A stretch of DNA of 64,000 bases from assembly GCA_024663395.1 (NCBI GenBank), contig JANFAH010000058.1, positions 1-64,000 of the forward strand. Direction: 5' to 3'. Of this stretch, positions 1 to 12,241 are shown piece by piece; the first letter of the stretch is position 1; each line of letters starts with the position of its first letter. The DNA is from Pisolithus tinctorius (taxonomy: Eukaryota; Basidiomycota; Agaricomycetes; Boletales; Pisolithaceae). The position numbers were made by a program, and so were the translations under genes. Under the pieces are notes generated by a model, which was not told where the DNA came from, made no database searches, and saw only the letters and a list, made by a program, of their open reading frames with translations.

Positions 1-2413
1 GTCACTACTACCTAGCGCTAGCTCTACAGCAGCAATCACCAAGAACAAGACGTTCAAAGGGAAAGGCCAGGCAGAGCCCATCGAGATCGGGAATTACTAA
101 CATAACTAGTGTATTTATTACACCGTCTTGTACCTGGCTGACTACACCCCGTACAACCTGGTATCCACGGAACTAGCCGCGGGTCAAGTAAGGCTATGGA
201 TGAAGGCCTGCCCTCTCATGAACCCACGGGTATCCCCATGGCTTGGTACAAGGAGCAAAAACTTGAAGGCCAGCTTCACTTCTGTCATTTAACAATCAGC
301 GTATGCATGGCTCATCCTTATCAAATCATAAAACATCATACATGCGTCCTCGGTTCCGTCGACTTTCAAGCACGCGTCTCCTTGTGTATGCCCTCTAAAA
401 TCCAAATTCTCATGGCATACGCCCCACAGATTCTCCTCACATAAGCCAACAATATCAATATCCTGTTACTGAGCCCTCGTTGAGTTTTGACGTACCTGTC
501 CGCGCTTCATGGTATCGTCGAGCGCTCACGAATAGTGTTTGCCAGAGTTCCACATGCCCGACCGGACTACCTCACAGTAGACATAGGCGCCCTATCTCGG
601 AGGTGTTGCAGACGGACGGCAAACGGATGACATCGGGTTGGTGGTAAGGCCTGTTTGCAACCCAAGTACAGCTATTGCAATGTTGGAGGGTTTCTGAAGG
701 TGTACCTGCACTTGAGTGGCGGTCGCGTACGAAGTCGGTGGCCGCTTCGAGAGTGCTAACCATAACTGCCCGTGCCCGGAACCCGTAAGAAATAGCCCCT
801 CTGTAAGGGAAGACCTTCTTCCGATTGGTCAGGCGTTGGGAAACTACGAACGTTACAGACGGTGAGGGCCTAAACTGAGCCAGGCCCGAAAAACACCCCA
901 GCCGCTGCATGACGGTAAAAGTCATGATTAGAAATTCGCCACGTCAAGATATGAGTGTTCTCACCTGTCGTGAGTGCCTAAGTGACTGAAAGGCGTTAAA
1001 GGCGTCAATAAGACTGGTCTGCGCAGAACGTTTTCTTGAACTCGACTGTGACGGGTGCCGCCTTACAGCCTCATATTCCCGACTAGGTTTGATGCACTCG
1101 TGCGGACACTACTGCTGGACAACTCTGCGCAGATACGCAGACTATGTCGACCTGGCGAGATCACCTCGTGTAACGCAATTCACTCCAGCAGCGCCTGATG
1201 CAGGAACTGTCCTAGTTCCACGATGCCTGCTTGCATCACTCCTTTGCAATTCTTTGTATTCCGGTGTGCTCCACACATAGTCGCGCAGATCGCCACTGCC
1301 TCGACACTTTCATGTCCAGAACGTGCCACAACCATCCTCTCCTATGTAATGCCTGCGTCATTCGAGCAGATGGAAAGATCATATTTTCCTTCGGGGATTG
1401 GGGATGTAAGTGCGCAAACACTCCCCTTGCTCTCAAATGCTTCTCGTGAACCGTTTGAATCATTATAATCTGTACTGTCAGGAATCGTTCACGGTATTGT
1501 TATATTTTCAGTGATACGTCGCAGCCAAACCAATACATAGATCAAACTCACGTGTGGCATTTTCTTCGCTGAATTTTCCCGAAGCCAAGATGAAGCTGAG
1601 GGCTATCAGCGAGCGAATAGGCATCAAAAGCCACACTGTTGGGGTGCAGAGGCTGTCAAGGCACAAGCTGCGATTCTGTACATCAGAGATTACGCCATCA
1701 CTAGACACGAGCGAGAAACCGTCCCTAGTGAGACATCACTAACTCGACGACCGTCAGCGACAGGTCCGAAATGGTTCTGACGACAGAACATGCGCGTGCT
1801 AGTCTTATATGAGGGCTAATGGCCCTGGGCCGCTTGATTGGACATCACTGGAGAATGCGTGTGGTCGTTAGACACTCAGGCTCAAGGATTGTGCTTGAGG
1901 GGCGAGATCACATCGAACTACCACCACCCCCATGACCTTCCTTCCGGAACGTCGAATAGTAATGTTCGTGGCATTATTCATGGGAGTAAACCTGAAGAAC
2001 ATAATCGTTTGCACTTCTTGCTTGGGCGAGTGCAGACACATCCCTCTGATACGAAGTGGAGACTCGAGAGATGGCGTCAAAGCCTAATGAAACCCGCGTT
2101 TTCGCTCGATGCCTCCTCTGACGTGGGTGTGTGAATTGGTTTTTTGCGCCGTTCATCGTTTTTGTGTCCTTGCGATGATCTTCTCGTATAGCTGTAGCTG
2201 TTCATAGTTGCGCGAGCGTCCGAGGCGACACTTGCAGCGCCAGACCCAGAACCCAGTTCATTATCCGCGTCAAGTCCTGCCAGTGCCAGTGGCGTCACTT
2301 GTCATACCATACACCTGCATGTCTTGAAGCACTGCTTTGCAGCCAGGGTGGCGTCGTCTTCCACTCGATTCTCATTCGACTCACTCGAAATCCCAGCACC
2401 CGTCGCTCGCCAG
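1..2413. other. No supportable gene
   Basis: I see no protein family signal, RNA gene or mobile element here. Open frames on both strands are under 120 codons, overlap each other and lack recognisable motifs. The stretch may hold decayed gene remnants or regulatory DNA of the GTPase-like gene that follows. Confidence 0.4.
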
Positions 2414-3290
2414 ATGGGTCTCTTCGATTTTTTGCGCAAGCGTAGGAGAATGGGTATTTTTGCCGGAGGATATCGTAGTGTTGTGAGGGTTGCATTGTCA
2501 TCTCTGGTGGCGCAGTAACATTGAGCTTGCAACTAGCATTATAGGTCCTTCAGGCTCCGGGAAGAGCTGGGTAATATTAGCCTGCGCTATTGCTTATCCT
2601 GGATTAAAATCTAATGATCCACTCTAGTTTTTGAGCACCCTGTTGCAAAATCCAAACGTCCACACCCTCGTTAAGGTCAGCAGAGAACACAAGCCCAGTG
2701 AGGTCCATGCGGTAAGGTGCCGTTTTGAAGGGATACCGAACGACATCCTCCTCGTGGACACTCCGTCATTTTACGTTGATTATGGTCCGGATGCAGAGGC
2801 AACTTTGAAAAAATGGATGGATTCCAAGTAAGACATGGTGTTTTATTCCGTGTGGTGGATAGCCTATCTGTCCAGCGATACGAAGGAGAGCTGGGCAATT
2901 GGGATTTTGTATATGCATAACATTGCATCGAACCTCTACGACGACAATCTTCGGTTGTTGAAGCACATCGGGGCATTCCGACGTACGTGCCGGAGAGATC
3001 TCTCACGCAGCACCCGTTTACGTTGTCCCGAGTGTGGCTTCGGAGGTAAGGCTTTCTTCTGGGAGGATCGAAGCATCCATGTCACGACTGCAACGTGAGG
3101 CAGCGGAAGGAGGTACATTAATGTATGCGACGTTGTTTGACGGGAAACCAGAGATCGCGTGGGGCATCATGCAGGGACTATTTAATAATATGGAGCCCTG
3201 CACTCAAGTATAGACGAGATCAGGAGAATTCTAGAGAGACAGGTGCAAGTCACGGCTTTCGATGTCTCATCCCTCCCAGAATTTGTGTAG
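2414..3290 (+). CDS. P-loop GTPase-like protein, frameshifted
   Basis: This looks like a member of the lineage-expanded basidiomycete P-loop (AIG1/G-domain-like) NTPases, whose cellular role is mostly unknown. A Walker A motif GPSGSGKS is encoded near 2538-2570. A first intron (about 2573-2629, GT-AG) leads into an exon with LLVDTPSF, a G3/Walker B-like element. A second intron (2828-2875) leads to an exon encoding GILYMHNIASNLYDDNLRLL. The next blocks, VYVVPSVASEV and a segment ending GKPEIAWGIMQGL, lie in a shifted frame (+1 near 3012). The C-terminal part, starting IDEIRRILERQ and ending at the stop 3288-3290, is shifted again near 3205. The start is uncertain; ATG 2414 is a guess, since an intron may end at 2515. 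Either a pseudogene or a gene with sequence errors. Confidence 0.5.
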
Positions 3291-4238
3291 AGATGGCATA
3301 AATGTTTGCTCCCATGTCACTAGTACTTCTATTTCACTGTCAATGATATGCTACCTCGTGTAAGTTCTTAGTACACAATCTCCCTGCTCTGCAAGCCCTG
3401 TTCTCTGTTTCTCTGTTCTATTTTGCTTCCGTTGATTTTGCAACTGTTTGTGCTGTAACTTCAGCGCCCATGATGCGTTGAACGTTGGTCAGTAGTACCA
3501 TGTCAAGTGGTTTGCCTATCGACGACAACTCACTTCAAGGAGTCCACGAACGGATAGTCTCTCTAGGCAAGCCAAAGACTCGACGAAAAAAAAGACCAAT
3601 AGGAAGAGCGATTAGCTCCTCGAAATGGGAAGTAGACGATCCGTTAAAACAAATTTTGCAGCACGGAAGCCGAATATCGGCCTCGTCCAAACTTAACTGG
3701 GCCTGCAGCCCGGAGAACCGAGCGTCTGCTAATGATGTGGAATGCATCCATGTTCTTTCGCAATTCTTAACAACATCTGCGATCCCCGACGTCGCAAGTG
3801 TTTAATACGTTCCAGGATGGAAAACGGCGGATTTTGGGACTTACCCCACCGTTATTGACAAACCTTGGCAGTATTACTAACCAGAATCCTCGTCATTTCT
3901 TCGGTGGATTCTGCCTGTCCCGTAATGAGGGCTGGAGGCGGCGACAATGAGGGAGGTTGGTCTCAGCTCTCGGACATTCGTAGGGTGATGTGCTATGGCA
4001 GCAGACGATTGCGCCGGTTTCAAGTTGCTCTCGCAGAACTCTTAGATCGTCGGACCCTCCAATAAGACGGATCATCATAATTCGCCTGCAGGTGACATTA
4101 ATTTTCGATGCTGACATGTGTAGCACAATACCCGTTCTCCTTTGGTATGGTGTGTGACTACCCTCCGAGTCGTCTCCAAGTTTGTATCGAGTCAGGGTAA
4201 ATCCGTATCCATGATCGCCATTTGACAGCTCGTACATG
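3291..4238. other. Unassigned interval with a 100-codon ORF
   Basis: This lies between the GTPase-like gene and the 3' end of COQ8. A plus-strand open frame from about 3500 to 3805 has a basic patch (TRRKKR) and a segment LNWACSPENRASANDV that weakly recalls the last helix region of protein kinases (Cys then Arg-x-x-Ala). That resemblance alone is not enough to call a gene. The longest minus-strand frame (3893-4291) only overlaps the last COQ8 exon in another frame. Confidence 0.2.
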
Positions 4239-6608
4239 TCAACGACCAAATCGATATCCGCTCGTGATCCTATCCCAAAGCTCCCTCGCATCTACAACAG
4301 CACGGAGCCTCGTAGCCAGTAAGAATCCACCGCTGAGTTTACTTTTGATATTATATGTCAATCAGTAAAGAGAACTCTTCGTCGTCAAACGAGCTCACCG
4401 GTTGAGGCTATACGTCTCGCGAGGCGGAGGGGTGAGGCGATGTCTCAGCATAACGGGATATAGGCTCGAATTTGCGCTGTGATGTCCACCCATTGCGACC
4501 CAGGCCCGAAGGCGAAGGGCTGCGGGGTGGAATCCCTGAAAGGCGTTGCGAGCAGGATCATAGAATTGATGTGGGCATCGAGCATTGTCTGGTCACTGAG
4601 ATGAATGCCGTCGTAGGTTTGGGATAGGAGAAAACGGACCTGGTCCTCCTGTCCCGTAAGATATCCAAGCTCGAGACTCCAGTGAGCACAAGCGTCATGG
4701 TCTTCCGCAGCCGCAGCTTGGAGCAGGTGGAGCCACTTGTCCATAAATTCCTTTGTATATTCGCGCGTGGCACCAAAGTCAATAAGGGAAATCTAATAGA
4801 ACGCCAGTACGTCCTGCACATCCAACAAAAAACAAACTATGGCAGACCTGCTTCGTTTCGGAGTTCCACAAGAAATTCGTCCAGTTGGGATCGGTCTGCA
4901 TCATCCGAAATTCAAAAAGCTCTCTCAGGCAAAGTTCCATGATTCTCGAAGCAATCTACAAAGTGTAAAGTAATCAGAGTGGGCTGCTAGTGCTTTGCAA
5001 TTCATAGGTACACACCTCGTTCCGATCTGTCTGAGGCAAAGTTGAGATGGATGCGTCCCCCATAGCCACACCATCGACCTGCTCCATGACGAGAACACGT
5101 TCAGTACTACCTTCCCACACCCAGGGTATCTTAAATCTTGCGTCGTTACCGAGAAGTTCGGGAGTGCGATATTTCCGTAAGAAATCTGCCTCTCGTGCAT
5201 AATTACATTCATCAGCCAACTCTTCTTTCATGACCTGCAGATAATATGGGAAGGTGTTGCAGCTTAGGCACGGCGAGTGGGCGATCGATGGGTCTCACAT
5301 GAATCGTCCGGTCGAGAAAGAGTCCCTTTGGAAGGAGTTTTCCAGCAGTTAACAGCATCTTGACGTACCCGAGGTCGCTATCTATGGAATCTGCAATATT
5401 GGGAAACTGTACCTTTACGGCGACACGTTCCTCGCGTCCCGTAGGTGAGGCTGAGGCGGCTAGAATGGCATGATGCACTTGTCCAATAGAGGCAGCAGCG
5501 AAGGGTATGCGCTCAAAGGAAACAAAATTGTTCGCCCACCGCGGGCCAAGGGAAGCCTCCATGACTTTCTACGACATGGATGAGGTTTTCCGGCGAAAGT
5601 ATGAGTGGTCAATCACCTCCATTTGCCAGTCAGGCATGTAGTGCGCACTATTTTGCACTCTGCGGAATATCTCATCTAGGTCAGGCGGTAGAACATGGGT
5701 GTCTGTGAGTGGGATAAAACTTCCGGAGTGTTTAACCTAGAACATTTTCAAACCTTGTATACTCATGAATTGACCAAGCTTCAGAGCTGCCCCTCGCATT
5801 TGTGAAAGCTTCGAGACAAGCCGTTTGATGTTGGCCTCCGTCATGATCAGGGACGAATGCTGACCATCAGAGCCACCCGGGGAGGTGGTGGAACGACGGA
5901 GGAACTCCGTGGCGGCACCATAACCCAAAGATGCTGCAAGACCTGCCCACCATGGTCACATATCAGCATTGCATTGTACTCACACACGTTTTCTACACAC
6001 CTCCGTAATGAAAAATACGACCAACGCGCGATGAAGGAACCTTTGACGACTGGAGAAGCGGTGATACATGAGGCTGCATTGGAGTTGACTCCATAGACTC
6101 TGCCCCATGGTCTGAACGCTTGGATAGCCCGAGTTAGTAGGTGTGCCAAGCCTTACGCGACGTGCAACACAGCTATGCCCACTATGAAACAAGTACTTAC
6201 TTGGACATTGGGCACAAAGTCTTGGTCCGCCTCAGCGTCTGAAAGAGCACGCGAGTTTTCGCGCCGTGTTAGTAGTACTGGCTCAAGTTCGTCTCTTGAG
6301 GTGACGACAGCGCCCTCCCTGAGTGATGGTTGAGGTATCTCAGCTGGTCCTTCTTGGACGTTTGCAGACAACGCTGCCTCTGGCAAAGCGACTGGAACGA
6401 CTGTTTCCTCCACGCGTAGCAGGCTTGAAGGTAGGGATTCCTGCAGTTTAGCTCTGTCTCTCCTCAATGTATCCTTCGGCACATGCGACTTTGTCACGGT
6501 GGTAGGCTTGAGTAGCCCCTGGCCACTTCGGATTTGTGCTGCGCGAAGTGCGATATCCACGACGGAGTGCGCTACGCAAAGCCATCCGAAAACAAGTCCA
6601 GGTGGCAT
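4239..6608 (-). CDS. COQ8: COQ8/ADCK atypical kinase (coenzyme Q biosynthesis)
   Basis: UbiB/ABC1-family atypical kinase-ATPase that supports the mitochondrial coenzyme Q synthesis complex on the matrix face of the inner membrane. Nine exons fit: 6608-6201, 6118-6001, 5942-5754, 5702-5617, 5568-5299, 5234-5016, 4955-4848, 4792-4399 and 4341-4239, about 631 codons. Family hallmarks are present: KLGQFMSIQ (KxGQ motif), an Ala-rich loop in [11 protein letters not shown], the invariant [18 protein letters not shown], and DFGATRE as the DFG motif. The C-terminal region [19 protein letters not shown] is also present. Exons 1-7 join in frame. Exon 8 is one base short in the GGG run at 4455-4457, so as written the frame stops at 4445. 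The restored reading ends at the TGA at 4239-4241. Start ATG 6608 opens a low-complexity leader expected of an imported protein. Confidence 0.93.
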
Positions 6609-6896
6609 CCAACGGCGTGTATGGCGTTCTGTAATGGATTATTTGGAGGCAAGTAAATTCGCGAAGACGTTTTCCGAGTCGCGAGCCACAGCCACCCGAC
6701 GGCATCAAGCAACGGTGGATATCACAGAGACTGCACAGGGTTGTCTGTTTCGACAATGCAGACCCAACCGAATCACAACCCAAACCTGACAAGATACGTG
6801 GTACGAAGGTCAGTGTGTGTCGTTTCACACTCTGGCATCGCGATCGACCGCATCCCGCGATTGCCAGCTCAGATGTGATATCCGACTTGCGCGTTA
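6609..6896. promoter_or_regulatory. Divergent intergenic promoter region
   Basis: This 288-bp interval separates the proposed start codons of COQ8 (minus) and the conserved unknown gene (plus), so it must hold both promoters. I see no clear TATA box or CACGTG element. An open frame crosses the region on the minus strand but carries no family signal. Confidence 0.4.
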
Positions 6897-7935
6897 ATGT
6901 TTTCGAGGAAAGCTCAGACAAAGTCATCTGGTATAAAGTACGTCTTTTTCGAAATCAACCACGTAGGTCTAATCCCTCAAGTGGGTAAAAGGAAAGATTC
7001 CTTTCGGACGAGGAGATCGTCGAGCATTTCGTCGTACGTAAAAAGGGATTAGCCCATCGTCCGCCTTTAACGTGTCTGCAGCATAACCAAACTTCGACCG
7101 TACTCTGGACCATTCATAGGCCAAAACGGGGGTGGTATATTCGTGTTCGGTCACCGGCCTTTCCGCCGGGAGTGTTCATCTCTCTCCTTCCCGTGCCTCG
7201 CTCGTCGCCTGATTACACGGATGCTGCCTTGTATTTCTCCTGTCGCACAAACAGCCTCCCTTCATCCCCTCCATCCACCTCTATTTCACCTACGAAGTCC
7301 GGAGCCTCCCGTGACAGCGTTGACTCGGACGCTACAGTGGTGCATTCGTACCCTCCTACACCTCCTGTTGCGCCTGTTGTAGTCACGCCGCCTTCCCCAC
7401 CCTCACTTGATGCGAAACTCAACGAAATAGGTTCCGCGCTTCCAAAGAACGTGGGACCGCAAGCCAGACCGATCCCCTCACGAATCGCTCAGTTTCTCCT
7501 TGCACCTCACTCCACTCCTCATATACCTGCCCCGCAACAGACGGATCACACTTCGTTTATCACACGCGCTGTATCTTTGTTCAAGAACCATAAGCCGTCC
7601 CATTCGTTGTCGTTCACACTCACTCCCACGGATAACATTCGGAAGATACAGTCTACTGGGTCTTCCCAGTCTCACCATCTGATTCCGCAAACCCCGACAC
7701 CTTTATTGGTATTTCACGACACGACGCCCGTGTTGACCTTCCGATCCATGAGTGGACTGCTAGAAATAAACCGGGCTGAAGAACGCATGTTAGGCGTCGA
7801 GACGAGCTTTTGGATTGCCATTTCTCTAAGTTACCTTGAATTTTTGGAGGATAGAGAGGTGAGTGGTCCGTGTTCGCTTTGTTCTCCCTTGACGTTTGGA
7901 TCCTCCAGAGTTACCTGGCTGCAATGACTGATTAA
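6897..7935 (+). CDS. Conserved fungal protein of unknown function
   Basis: I do not recognise a named domain, but the frame looks coding. An exon from about 6992 reads through ERFLSDEEIVEHFVVRKKG, then WTIHRPKRGWYIRVRSPAF, into a Ser/Pro/Thr-rich middle (about residues 100-230), and ends with a compact segment EINRAEERMLGVETSFWIA. A GT-AG intron at 7859-7908 joins in frame to a last exon encoding SYLAAMTD and a TAA stop at 7933-7935. About 300 residues. The start is uncertain: ATG 6897 gives a plausible leader (MFSRKAQTKSSG), but the intron joining it to 6992 does not phase cleanly. The protein is probably soluble: I see no membrane segment. It is transcribed divergently from COQ8 and upstream of UBE2S. 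Confidence 0.65.
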
Positions 7936-8048
7936 AGTTTACTTGGGACGATACCCCTTGCATTTTTTATTTTCTCTGAATTCCATGTGTTTGGGCCACA
8001 TAATGGTATTTTTGTTTGGACTGACGGTGATAGATAGCGTTTTTAGAG

Positions 8049-8098
8049 CCCTAACATGGGGTTAGGGTTCTGCACGTGTTTGTTTTATTGTCACGTGA
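8049..8098 (+). promoter_or_regulatory. Telobox pair and CACGTG elements upstream of UBE2S
   Basis: An inverted telomere-type pair, CCCTAAC (8049-8055) and GTTAGGG (8061-8067), lies five bases apart. Two CACGTG hexamers follow at 8073-8078 and 8092-8097, the second inside the palindrome TCACGTGA (8091-8098). The block ends 163 bp before the UBE2S ATG. TTAGGG-type boxes are known sites for Myb/Tbf1-like factors and TCACGTG for bHLH (Cbf1-like) factors; use here is inference. Confidence 0.5.
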
Positions 8099-8261
8099 TG
8101 GTTCTTGTCACGCAACTTCAAGCCACGCCTTCTTTCCAAACACTTCTTATATCAAACTACGCCAACTTACCACTTCAAAATGGTACGCAATCTGCAAGAA
8201 CGATGTCAGCGTATCAGGAATTCACGTCTATTCTGCGTTATAGTCTGTTTCACCTGCAACC

Positions 8262-9188
8262 ATGCGTCGGTTGATGCGAGAGCTTACCGAACTGAAGAAC
8301 GACCCACCTGAGGGCATTCGTGTCGTGACTAACGAGGAAAACATGCTAGATGTCACTGGAATCATCGAAGGGCCAGGTATGCTTTTGTTGCTTGATGGGT
8401 TTTTGCCATAGGCTGATGTCGCCACTGTGGTATAGAGGGTACACCTTATGCGGGAGGGTACTTCAAAGTTAGATTCGAGTTCACACCGGAGTTTCCGGCT
8501 GCCCCTCCGAAGTGTGCGTATCGACCAGTTCTCACCGTCAAGAATTCAGTTGATGTACTTTCTAGGTTGGTTTACCACGAAAATATTCCATCCGAACGTG
8601 TCGTCCCAAGGAGAGATATGCGTGAACACGTTGAAGAAGGATTGGAAGTCGACCTATGGCATTGGTCATATCCTTGTGACTGTGAAATGTCTTTTGATTT
8701 TCCCCAATCCTGAGTCGGCGCTTGACGAGGAGGCGGGTAGGCTGCTGCTGGAAGATTATGAGAGCTATTGTTCACGGGCGAAACTCATTACAAGCGTGCA
8801 TGCCACACCGCGTACGAGGCCTCCAGAATTCGAAACGCCAGCACCAGTGAACCCCGAGGAGGGCGATTCGATTCCCCCGTCGACAGCGGTGGCGCCTTTA
8901 CCAGGCGATCCGTTACCACTCCCTATACCACCTTCCGTGTCGCCGCGTAAATCGGCGTCTCCAACACCGATTGCACATCCACTTCAACCATCGTTATCCA
9001 ACACTATCACGAATTCTCTTGTGACGTCGACATCTAACAAAGAACGCGTGACTCCAATGCCATTGTCCACTGCTAACTCGAATGTTTCTGGGACGTCAGA
9101 TATGACGACTGCCAAAGCGGGGAAGAGATCAGCGGCTACAGGACATTCGGGAATAGAGAAAAGGAAGAAGGCGCTGAAACGACTATGA
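8262..9188 (+). CDS. UBE2S: UBE2S-type ubiquitin-conjugating enzyme E2
   Basis: E2 enzyme of the UBE2S class, which in animals extends Lys11-linked ubiquitin chains on substrates of the anaphase-promoting complex. Three exons, 8262-8376, 8436-8513 and 8566-9188, join in frame to give about 271 residues with no frameshift. The UBC fold is complete: [16 protein letters not shown], the HPN motif in [17 protein letters not shown] with the catalytic Cys, then [12 protein letters not shown] and [17 protein letters not shown] Pro/Ser/Thr-rich linker (about residues 155-240) leads to a basic tail ending [10 protein letters not shown]. The human enzyme ends in a similar Leu-Arg tail that docks on the APC/C. 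Start ATG 8262 is chosen because it begins [15 protein letters not shown], the usual first E2 helix. Promoter elements lie at 8049-8098. Confidence 0.93.
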
Positions 9189-10258
9189 CATCTAGCATTG
9201 CATATGTACCTCATTGTAGTCTAGCAGTTACATAGCGTTTCTGCCTCGTAGTTCTATGACAGGAGTCGTTAGATACTGATCACTCTACCGGGTTGCACAC
9301 TAGCTATGATATAGCCCCGCCCCTCAAACGTTCGGCCCCGTTGTAGGAGTCTAGCCGTTGATGAACTCGTTTAAGTGCGCAACCAATTGTGTATATTTTC
9401 CAAACCCATCCACGTTCATGAGCATAGCGATATTGATAGTAGTTCAAGCCCTGTGCCAACAAAGAAGATGGTCGCGATACATTGAACGTCATAGTAAAGG
9501 GGCGCCTTCCCGACGAGGGAAGAACTAAAGCTGTTCCAAAACGCGACAATGTTGTTCGGATGGGACAACAACAGCTCTGACTCGGCGCCAATGATACGAT
9601 GGCAGAGATTACATAAATCTAGGCTCAGATCGACGGGGCAGGTGTAGGTTGAGAGTAACCGATGAGTCTTCCTTACCTATGCCCTGCACAAGAAGTCGCT
9701 CAGTGGGAGACAACCTGGCAAGTTGGGCTCACAGCGATTGGACTCGACGTCAGTTCGCACCTTTTCCAGCCCTAACCGTTGAGCACTGCGTACGCTGCGT
9801 ACAGGACGGTGGGGTCGTTTTGAAATGCAAGCCCATTGTATCCCACCGAAGGAGTAAGAAACTGGACCGTCAGTGCGGCTCATTATTTTAAAGAGAGCTC
9901 TTGGAAGGCATGGGCATCCGATCGTCGACAGAGATTTGGGTTCCCTGTGACTTGGAATTGGGTTTCAGCACACCAGGCACTCGAAACGCTGTCGCTGGCA
10001 TGACAGACAGATGAGGTTATGAGAGGACACTGATGAATCACAATCGGCTCTTGTCGGCGTCAAAGCTGAGTTGCGCCGCGATCCCGGGATTATCCCCTCA
10101 ACGTTGGTGGACGAGGAACCCACGCTGTGGCTCCATCCCTGCCGTCATCTATCGGAATGGTATGCGATATTTAAGTCCCATGACTTAAGACCCTGCCGCA
10201 GACACTCGCATCAGTCCTGCCCGGATCTGCTTCTTTTGCCAGGGAGAATCTGAAAACG
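9189..10258. other. Intergenic, possible DUF6534-like remnant
   Basis: No complete gene is visible. A minus-strand open frame at 9304-9591 includes LLAQGLNYYQYRYAHERGW, faintly like the first membrane helix and following loop of DUF6534 proteins, but the neighbouring motifs of that family were not found. It may be an old remnant of the arrays or chance. Confidence 0.2.
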
Positions 10259-12241
10259 ATGTCGGAGGTAGTACCCGCTGGTCTCAGATTCGGACCTGGC
10301 CTTGTTGGCAAGTATCCTGATCCGTTGCCCCACCAGATCCTTATCTGATCTCACCGACTTGTTCCCAGGAGTAACAGTCGGGTTAGCGTATGTCCGCTTC
10401 TTATCCTTGTCATTGGCCAAACGATCACTCCTCTTCTAGTTTGTATGGTGTGGCGGTTTGCCAGTACCTATTCTACATTCCAGCGTTCCCGAATGACAAG
10501 CGTCTCCTCAAAAGTGCTGTGCGCCAGTTCCATGTGTTCCTACTACCCGTCAGCTGACTCTTCAAAGGTCCTCCTTGTCTTGTATGTTGTGTCATGTATC
10601 ACCTTGTGCCCATGGGATGAACTCTCGCTCCTCAGTGCTCTCGATACCATCAATACTTTCGTTGATGTATACTTTTACGGTCGAACGTTCATAGCTTGTC
10701 GATGGAAAACGACGTACGCTTGTACCCTCGAGATGCCCTGGTATGTTCTCCTTCTCCTTGTCGCCGCATGGTCACCCGTTCGATGTAAGCCTTGTAGGGA
10801 TTTGAGTGTAAGTGACAACCTTCAAAAAGTCCAACATCGTTTGTAGCATTCCTGAAAGCGTCTTTACATCTCAAGATGGCCATTGGTGCCAGCGTAAGTG
10901 CGATCTGACTCCCTAATTCGCCATTCCGGACTATAATCTTCTCTGTAGTTTCTGGTCTCGTTCTTCGTGCAATGGTCGGAAACATTCCTTACACTTCTCT
11001 TCGTGTTCTCAATACTGCACGATAGTTTCTATGCCCACAGGATTTGGATAAGTAAGGGATGCTCTTTTCTTTTACCAGCGTCGTCTAATTTGTACATTCT
11101 AGTTAGCAATCGGAATAAACTGTTGACGGGTGCAGTGGTACGCTCGTCTGTCCCTAGCTCCACAAACATGGATGTAGATGACATTCACTGGATAGCTTGT
11201 CGCTGCGTCGGCACAACTGGGTGAGTCCCGCATGGTTAAGTTCATTTCTCCTCTATTGATCATATCAGTTTTCGGGTTCGGTATGCACTTTACATTCCTT
11301 CAGCATCAGTTAATTAATTTCTACCGTCCGCCAAGTGTTATTGGGAGTAGCGTAAGGTGGCATTTGCAAGCGTTTCATCCGCTTACACCCTGCATTGACA
11401 GGCGCACTGGGAACATTGCCACCCTCTTTAACAGTCCGGTATGTCATGGGCCGATTGGAATATGATTTTTCTACATATCGTGGACATGAAACAGTACAAC
11501 CCAGTCAATTCTCTGGGAAGCGCAGTATGTGATGCGATCATCACGGCCAGCGTGTTATTCTATCTTCGCCCTTCTCGAACCAATCTTCTCCGGTACGTGT
11601 CTCGTTAACGGTAATACATTGGTCATTTACTGCGCTATAAAATCGTCGTATTTTCATGTTGACCCCTGCTTCTTACCCCTAGAAAGGACTACCACATTCA
11701 AAAACTCAATCTGGTCTATGTTCAGACGGGCCTGATTACATTGTGAGTGTCGTCTCTTATTGGTTAGCTTTCGGATGTTTAATTTGGCTGGCTGTGATGT
11801 TACGAAACTGCTCTACGGTGCTGCATGTGGCGCAGCCTGAATGCCCTTGCAATTGCTATACTTGTGAGTTAACTCGCGTACGTCTGTAGCGCATGCGTTG
11901 ATGCTACCCTTGGACACACTACGAAGTACTATCAAGATGTGATGGTTGGGGAATACCTTACTGTCGCACCGGGTATCGTGAAGAGCAAAAGTCAGTATCC
12001 TCCATCATCGTCACTTGTCCTTCAGTTGATTCTGCCCTATTAACAGCGTACCTGAACGCCCTGCTAGCTATGTAAGCGTGCTTTCTTTTTCCCTTGCTTC
12101 AGATAACGTTCTCACATCCGCCTCTGTGCGTGCTCTGCAAAATGCTCATGTGTATGGCATGGAAGACTGAATGCACGGAAACTTACCCGCAATCAGCCGG
12201 CACCACCTTTGGAAATTCCCACCTTACCGACTATTCACTGA
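10259..12241 (+). CDS. DUF6534-like membrane protein, family A copy 1
   Basis: Multi-exon gene for a seven-pass membrane protein of the DUF6534 type; function unknown. Exon 1 (10259-10307) encodes MSEVVPAGLRFGPGLV. It ends at a GC donor (GCAAGT, intron 10308-10368). After a second intron the frame gives LYGVAVCQYLFYIPAFPNDK, the first helix and loop. Later exons carry ALDTINTFVDVYFYG, DSFYAHRIWIS (family signature before helix 4), VCDAIITASVLFYL in the domain core, and a C-terminal LNARKLTRNQ followed by EIPTLPTIH and a TGA at 12239-12241. Membrane topology fits the family, with the tail in the cytosol. This is the only A copy on the plus strand, convergent with A2. Exons beyond the second were matched by motif rather than fully spliced, so the total length of about 300 residues is approximate. 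Confidence 0.75.

Noticed and set aside
3893..4291. Minus-strand open frame of 132 codons at the COQ8 end
   Set aside because: It overlaps the last COQ8 exon in another frame and has no motif of its own.
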